A DNA stretch of 9,717 nt from Sphingomonadales bacterium (GTDB lineage: Bacteria; Pseudomonadota; Alphaproteobacteria; Sphingomonadales; Sphingomonadaceae). Positions 6,918-9,717 of the stretch are shown piece by piece. Each line of letters starts with the position of its first letter. The stretch's first letter is position 1. The notes below the pieces were generated by a model. That model searched no databases. It worked only from the letters and a program-made list of their open reading frames with translations, and was not told the DNA's origin. The DNA lies in assembly GCA_017304125.1 (NCBI GenBank), contig JAFKLV010000299.1, positions 1-9,717 of the forward strand, in the 5' to 3' direction. Both the position numbers and the translations under genes were made by a program.

Positions 6918-6923
6918 AGGAGA
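6918..6923 (+). promoter_or_regulatory. Shine-Dalgarno that favours the GTG start of the cold-shock gene
   Basis: AGGAGA lies 5 bases before GTG 6929. The in-frame ATG at 6890 has no purine-rich site before it. This is the main reason for preferring the shorter protein. Confidence 0.6.
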
Positions 6924-6928
6924 CGGGC

Positions 6929-7447
6929 GTGTCTGACGCCGAACCAAGCGTGCGCGTTTCGGGCACGCTGAAATGGTTCGACGTGACGCGCGGCTTCGGC
7001 TTTCTCGTGCCGGATTCCGGCGACACCGGTGATGTGCTGATCCATTTCAGCGTGTTGCAGCCGCACGGCCGGCGCAGCCTGCCCGAACGGACGCGGGTGG
7101 AAGCGATCGCGGTGAAGCGAAACCGCGGCTATCAGGCGCTCGAAATCCTCTCGATCGACACCTCGAACGCGGTCGAGGCGGCGCCGGTGCGCGATGTCAC
7201 CCGCGTCGATCCCGCCGCTCTGCTCGACGAAGCCGGCGATTGGGAGCCGGTGGTGGTGAAATGGTTCAACCGGCTGAAGGGCTATGGCTTCCTCGTCCGG
7301 CCGGGCGGCGACCAGGACATTTTCGTTCATATGGAAACCCTGCGCCGCGCCGACGTTCAGGAAGTCGAGCCCGATCAGCGACTGCGCGCGCGCGTGGTGG
7401 ACGGGCGGAAAGGGCCGTTGGCGGTCGCCGTCGCGCGGGAGGACTGA
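6929..7447 (+). CDS. Double cold-shock-domain protein
   Basis: A 172-residue protein with two cold-shock (OB-fold) domains joined by a linker. Domain 1 (about 8-75) has GTLKWFDVTRGFGFLV with the RNP1-type motif and VLIHFSVL as RNP2. Domain 2 (about 105-170) has VVKWFNRLKGYGFLV and DIFVHMETLRRA. Such proteins bind single-stranded RNA or DNA and act as RNA chaperones or transcript regulators; two-domain forms are well known in alphaproteobacteria such as Caulobacter, where not all are cold-induced. The start at GTG 6929 is chosen for its Shine-Dalgarno; ATG 6890 would add 13 residues and GTG 6830 would add 33. The last codons contain the Shine-Dalgarno of the DUF192 gene, which starts one base after this stop, so the two are probably translated from one mRNA. 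Confidence 0.9.
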   Translation: MSDAEPSVRVSGTLKWFDVTRGFGFLVPDSGDTGDVLIHFSVLQPHGRRSLPERTRVEAIAVKRNRGYQALEILSIDTSNAVEAAPVRDVTRVDPAALLDEAGDWEPVVVKWFNRLKGYGFLVRPGGDQDIFVHMETLRRADVQEVEPDQRLRARVVDGRKGPLAVAVARED

Positions 7448-7448
7448 G

Positions 7449-7934
7449 ATGTTGCGGGTCATGGCCGGGGCGGTGCTTGCGGCTTTAGTCGCAGGATGCT
7501 CGGGCGGGGGCGTTTCGGCCTCGGCCACCGCTTCGGGCAGTGGTGGAAATGCCGCGCTCGTCACGGTGACGGTGCAGAGCAAGAACGGCGCGCATGTCTT
7601 TCAGGTCGAACCGGCGCGAACCGAGGCGGCGCAGCAGCGCGGGCTGATGTTCCGCCGCGATATTCCCAAGGACGGCGGGATGCTGTTCGCACCCTATCCG
7701 CCGGAAGGTCCGCCCCATGCGGCGAATTTCTGGATGAAGGATACGCCCAGTTCGCTCGACATCCTGTTCATCCGCCCCGATCATACGATCGCGCGGATCG
7801 AGGAAAATACCGTGCCTTTCTCCGAAACGCTGATCTCGTCGGGCGAGGCGGTGGCGGCGGTGCTGGAACTCAACGGCGGCCGCGCCGGGGAACTCGGCAT
7901 CAACGAAGGCGACAAGGTGAGCTGGGACAAATGA
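7449..7934 (+). CDS. DUF192 lipoprotein
   Basis: A 161-residue protein with a lipoprotein signal peptide: MLRVMAGAVLAALVAGC, lipobox LVAGC with the lipidated Cys17, followed by a Gly/Ser-rich flexible linker to about residue 36. The DUF192 domain follows (about 38-158), with the family patterns RTEAAQQRGLMFRRDIP, GMLF, FWMKDTPSSLDILFI and VPFSETLISSG, and ends LNGGRAGELGINEGDKVSW. Because Asp is absent at position +2, outer-membrane transport is possible but unproven. The family is widespread and its function is not established. The Shine-Dalgarno GGGAGG at 7437-7442 lies inside the end of the cold-shock gene, and the start follows that gene's stop by one base, implying translational coupling. 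A palindromic repeat begins 9 bases after the stop. Confidence 0.9.
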   Translation: MLRVMAGAVLAALVAGCSGGGVSASATASGSGGNAALVTVTVQSKNGAHVFQVEPARTEAAQQRGLMFRRDIPKDGGMLFAPYPPEGPPHAANFWMKDTPSSLDILFIRPDHTIARIEENTVPFSETLISSGEAVAAVLELNGGRAGELGINEGDKVSWDK

Positions 7935-7942
7935 TTTCCACC

Positions 7943-8050
7943 CCCCTCCCTTGAACAAGGGAGGGGTCGGGGGTGGGTTGGCCTGCGAGGAAGCGGATCG
8001 GTGCCCCTCATACCCGCCCACCCCCAGCCCCTCCCTTCACGAGGGAGGGG
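7943..8050. repeat. Composite palindromic intergenic repeat (BIME-like)
   Basis: Two hairpins in mirror arrangement. The first has arms CCCCTCCCTTG (7943-7953) and CAAGGGAGGGG (7956-7966). The second has arms CCCCTCCCT (8028-8036) and AGGGAGGGG (8042-8050). Between them, GGGGTCGGGGGTGGG (7963-7977) is nearly the reverse complement of CCCACCCCCAGCCCC (8017-8031), with two mismatches, so the whole unit can also fold as one long inverted repeat. This CCCCTCCC/GGGAGGGG plus GGGGGTGGG motif resembles palindromes dispersed between genes in sphingomonad genomes. It separates the DUF192 gene from the NDUFA12 gene and may end, weaken or stabilise the transcript there. Most of the 181-base gap is this element. 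Confidence 0.75.
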
Positions 8051-8115
8051 AGAAGAAAACCGGCGCGCCGCAGCGGGAGTTGAAGCACGCGCGCTTCGGG
8101 GCTAAGCGCAGGCGC

Positions 8116-8508
8116 ATGGGCATCAATTTGAACCCCTTCACCTGGTGGAACGGCGCGACCGTCGGCACCTGGTTCGGCCTTCGCGGCAAGACGCGCGTCG
8201 GCGAGGATTCGCTCGGCAACGTTTATTACGAGGGTGGGGCGGATACCGCCGGGCGCCCGCGTCGCTGGGTGATCTATCGCGGCGCGAATGACGCCAGCCG
8301 CGTTCCGCCCGAATGGTTCAGCTGGCTGCATCATCATGTCGACGACGTGCCCGATCGCGCGCTGCCCGCGCCGCGCCGCTGGGAGAAGCCCGCCGTGCCG
8401 AACATGACCGGCACCGCGCTCGCCTATCGCCCGCCGGGCGCGCTGGAAAAGGGCGGTGTCCGCGCCGCGGCAACCGGCGATTATGAGGCGTGGAGCCCCG
8501 AGGCGTGA
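8116..8508 (+). CDS. NDUFA12-type NADH:ubiquinone oxidoreductase accessory subunit
   Basis: A 130-residue protein of the NDUFA12 (B17.2) family. In alphaproteobacteria, as in mitochondria, it is an accessory subunit of respiratory complex I, on the cytoplasmic side near the peripheral arm. Hallmarks are FTWWNGATVGTWFGLRGKTRVGEDSLGNVYYE, then RRWVIYRGANDASRVPPEWFSWLHHHVDDVP, then the C-terminal WEKPAVPNMTGTALAYRPPG. It is encoded away from the main nuo genes, which is usual for bacteria that have it. ATG 8116 is chosen because the family begins close to the FTWWNG motif; upstream in-frame sequence is encoded by the palindromic repeat and is not plausible protein. Shine-Dalgarno is weak. The stop overlaps the GTG start of the DUF2155 gene by four bases. 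Confidence 0.92.
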   Translation: MGINLNPFTWWNGATVGTWFGLRGKTRVGEDSLGNVYYEGGADTAGRPRRWVIYRGANDASRVPPEWFSWLHHHVDDVPDRALPAPRRWEKPAVPNMTGTALAYRPPGALEKGGVRAAATGDYEAWSPEA

Positions 8509-9173
8509 AGCGCGCGCTGGCGGCGGGCGCGCTCGTCGCCGCAGTGGCCGGGGTCGGCCTGTGGCAGGGGAGCCGCTGGCTCCACGGCAGCGCCACGCAG
8601 CCTCACGCGCCGGGGGTGTCGCAGGCGATCCCCGACGGGACCAATGCGACGGGCGGCGTCACCACCGTCGGCGGCGATGATGCGGCACTCGGCGCCGGCA
8701 CGACGCCGATGGCGCAGCGAGTCGCGGTGATCGGCATCCTCAACAAGCGCAACGGCGTCAGCCGCGAACTGACGATGAAGCCGGGGCAGGCGGTTCAGGT
8801 CGGCGATACGATCGTTCGCCTGCGCGCCTGCGAGGTCACTGCGCCGTGGGAGCAGGAGCAGTTGACCGGCGCGTTCGTCCAGCTCGACGTGCGCGGCGTG
8901 GACAAGGCGTGGCACCGCGCTTTCTCAGGCTGGCTGTACAAGGAACGGCCGGCGCTCAACGTGGTGCAGCACCCGGTCTATGATGTCTGGACCAAGAGCT
9001 GCACGATGTCCTTCCCGGCAAAGGGCTCGGACACCGATGTGATCGCGCCTTCGATCGCGAAGAAATCCGCCGGCGCTTCCGCCGGGGCCACTAGCGACGA
9101 CGCCGCGCCCGGTGACGATGCGCCCGTCACCGAGACCAAGCCGGCCAACGCCTCGCCCAGCAACACCATGTAA
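8505..9173 (+). CDS. DUF2155-family exported protein
   Basis: A 222-residue protein with an N-terminal basic and hydrophobic segment (VKRALAAGALVAAVAGVGLW, GTG start) fitting a signal peptide or anchor, so the rest is probably periplasmic. A Gly/Ala/Thr-rich linker leads to the DUF2155 core (about 73-170): AVIGILNKRNGVSRELTMKPGQAVQVGDTIVRLRACEVTAPWEQEQLTGAFVQLD, with FSGWLYKERPALNVVQHPVYDVWTKSC. Two cysteines (RACEV and TKSCT) are in family-typical places. A low-complexity tail rich in Ala, Ser, Asp and Pro follows. GTG 8505 overlaps the NDUFA12 stop as GTGA, with GGAG at 8492-8495, indicating coupled translation; GTG at 8490 is an alternative. From codon 158 on, the gene is antisense to the 3' end of aat. 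The function of the family is unknown. Confidence 0.88.
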   Translation: MKRALAAGALVAAVAGVGLWQGSRWLHGSATQPHAPGVSQAIPDGTNATGGVTTVGGDDAALGAGTTPMAQRVAVIGILNKRNGVSRELTMKPGQAVQVGDTIVRLRACEVTAPWEQEQLTGAFVQLDVRGVDKAWHRAFSGWLYKERPALNVVQHPVYDVWTKSCTMSFPAKGSDTDVIAPSIAKKSAGASAGATSDDAAPGDDAPVTETKPANASPSNTM

Positions 9174-9717
9174 TCGGCGCGATCGATCTCCACCGCGCCC
9201 AATGAGGCGAGGTGTTCGGTCATGAACTGGCAATCGAGCAGGGTGAAGCCGCCGGCGCGCAATCGCGCGACCAGCGCGGCGAGCGCGACCTTCGAGGCAT
9301 TGGTCGCCCGGCTCACCATGCTCTCGCCGAAGAAGGCACGGCCCAAGACGAGGCCGTACAGCCCGCCGACCAGCGAATTGCCGTGCCAGCATTCGATCGA
9401 ATGCGCGTGCCCGGTCTCATGCAGCCGCAGGAAGACCTGTTCGATCGAGCGGTTGATCCAGGTTTCGGGGCGGTCGTTGGCCGCCTCCGCGCACAGTCGA
9501 ATCACCGCGGGGAAGGCGCGATCGGCGGTCACGCGGAAATGATCGGCGAGGATCGCCTTGCGCAGCGAGCGTGACAGATGGAAGCCGTCGAGCGGCATGA
9601 TCGCGCGGCGCCGCGGCTCGACCCAATAGACCCCGGGCGCGTCGCGCCCGTCGGCCATCGGGAACACGCCGACCGAATAGGCGCCGAGCACCATTGCGGG
9701 GTCGAGCCGTTCGAAGC
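8978..9717 (-). CDS. aat: Leucyl/phenylalanyl-tRNA--protein transferase (N-terminus cut by window edge)
   Basis: Aat transfers Leu or Phe from charged tRNA to the N-terminus of proteins starting with Lys or Arg, marking them for ClpAP degradation (N-end rule). At least 245 residues are present. The frame is open to the right edge, where it reads FERLDPAMVLGAYSVGVFPMAD, so the true start lies just outside; ATG 9694 is internal. Family hallmarks: YWVEPRRRAIMPLDGFHLSRSLRK, TWINRSIEQVFLRLHETGHAHSIECW, LVGGLYGLVLGRAFFGESMVSRATNASKVAL and LLDCQFMTEHLASLGAVEI. A C-terminal extension of about 50 residues, ending GKDIVQLLVQTS, follows the usual core and is encoded entirely opposite the DUF2155 gene. 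The stop is TAG at 8978-8980. Confidence 0.93.
   Translation of the reverse strand, partial: FERLDPAMVLGAYSVGVFPMADGRDAPGVYWVEPRRRAIMPLDGFHLSRSLRKAILADHFRVTADRAFPAVIRLCAEAANDRPETWINRSIEQVFLRLHETGHAHSIECWHGNSLVGGLYGLVLGRAFFGESMVSRATNASKVALAALVARLRAGGFTLLDCQFMTEHLASLGAVEIDRADYMVLLGEALAGLVSVTGASSPGAASSLVAPAEAPADFFAIEGAITSVSEPFAGKDIVQLLVQTS

Noticed and set aside
6314..7582. A 422-codon minus-strand open frame
   Set aside because: It lies opposite recX, the cold-shock gene and the start of the DUF192 gene, all with clear family motifs.
8020..8050. The G- and C-rich stretch as a CRISPR or tandem repeat
   Set aside because: There are only two hairpins in inverted orientation with no regular spacers, so it is a palindromic repeat cassette and not a CRISPR array.
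7951..8115. N-terminal extension of the NDUFA12-like protein through the palindromic repeat
   Set aside because: The extra 55 residues are encoded by the repeat cassette and are not part of the family, which starts near the FTWWNG motif.

Overview
The window is GC-rich bacterial DNA with strong GC bias at third codon positions, which also produces many long antisense open frames. The gene content points to an alphaproteobacterium, most likely a sphingomonad: an NDUFA12-type complex I accessory subunit, a DUF2155 protein, a double cold-shock-domain protein followed by a DUF192 lipoprotein, an UrcA-family secreted protein, a stand-alone fatty acyl-AMP ligase and Aat. The lineage is inferred from this gene set, not from a marker alignment. 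No rRNA, tRNA, CRISPR array, transposase, integrase or phage gene was seen.

Layout. (1) Positions 1-2268, minus strand: a membrane-anchored PAS-GGDEF-EAL cyclic-di-GMP enzyme whose C-terminus is cut by the left edge. (2) Positions 2269-2738: a 470-base AT-rich spacer with no convincing gene, then a small exported UrcA-family protein ending in a perfect 13-bp stem-loop. (3) Positions 3271-4362: a DJ-1/PfpI-AraC (GlxA/FtrA-type) regulator, convergent with a fatty acyl-AMP ligase on the minus strand (4413-6140); a short GC hairpin separates them. (4) Positions 6251-9173: a plus-strand run of recX, a double cold-shock protein, a DUF192 lipoprotein, the NDUFA12-like subunit and a DUF2155 protein. 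The cold-shock/DUF192 and NDUFA12/DUF2155 pairs look translationally coupled. A palindromic repeat cassette lies between the DUF192 and NDUFA12 genes. (5) The right edge holds aat (minus strand, N-terminus cut), whose 3' end overlaps the DUF2155 gene tail-to-tail by 196 bases.

Most of this is ordinary chromosome. The points most worth checking are the 196-base antisense coding overlap of aat and the DUF2155 gene, the orphan fatty acyl-AMP ligase with no carrier protein or synthase beside it, the structured leader before the cold-shock gene, the palindromic cassette inside the gene run, and the AT-rich repeat-bearing spacer before the UrcA gene. I found no multi-gene system that I could defend as new.
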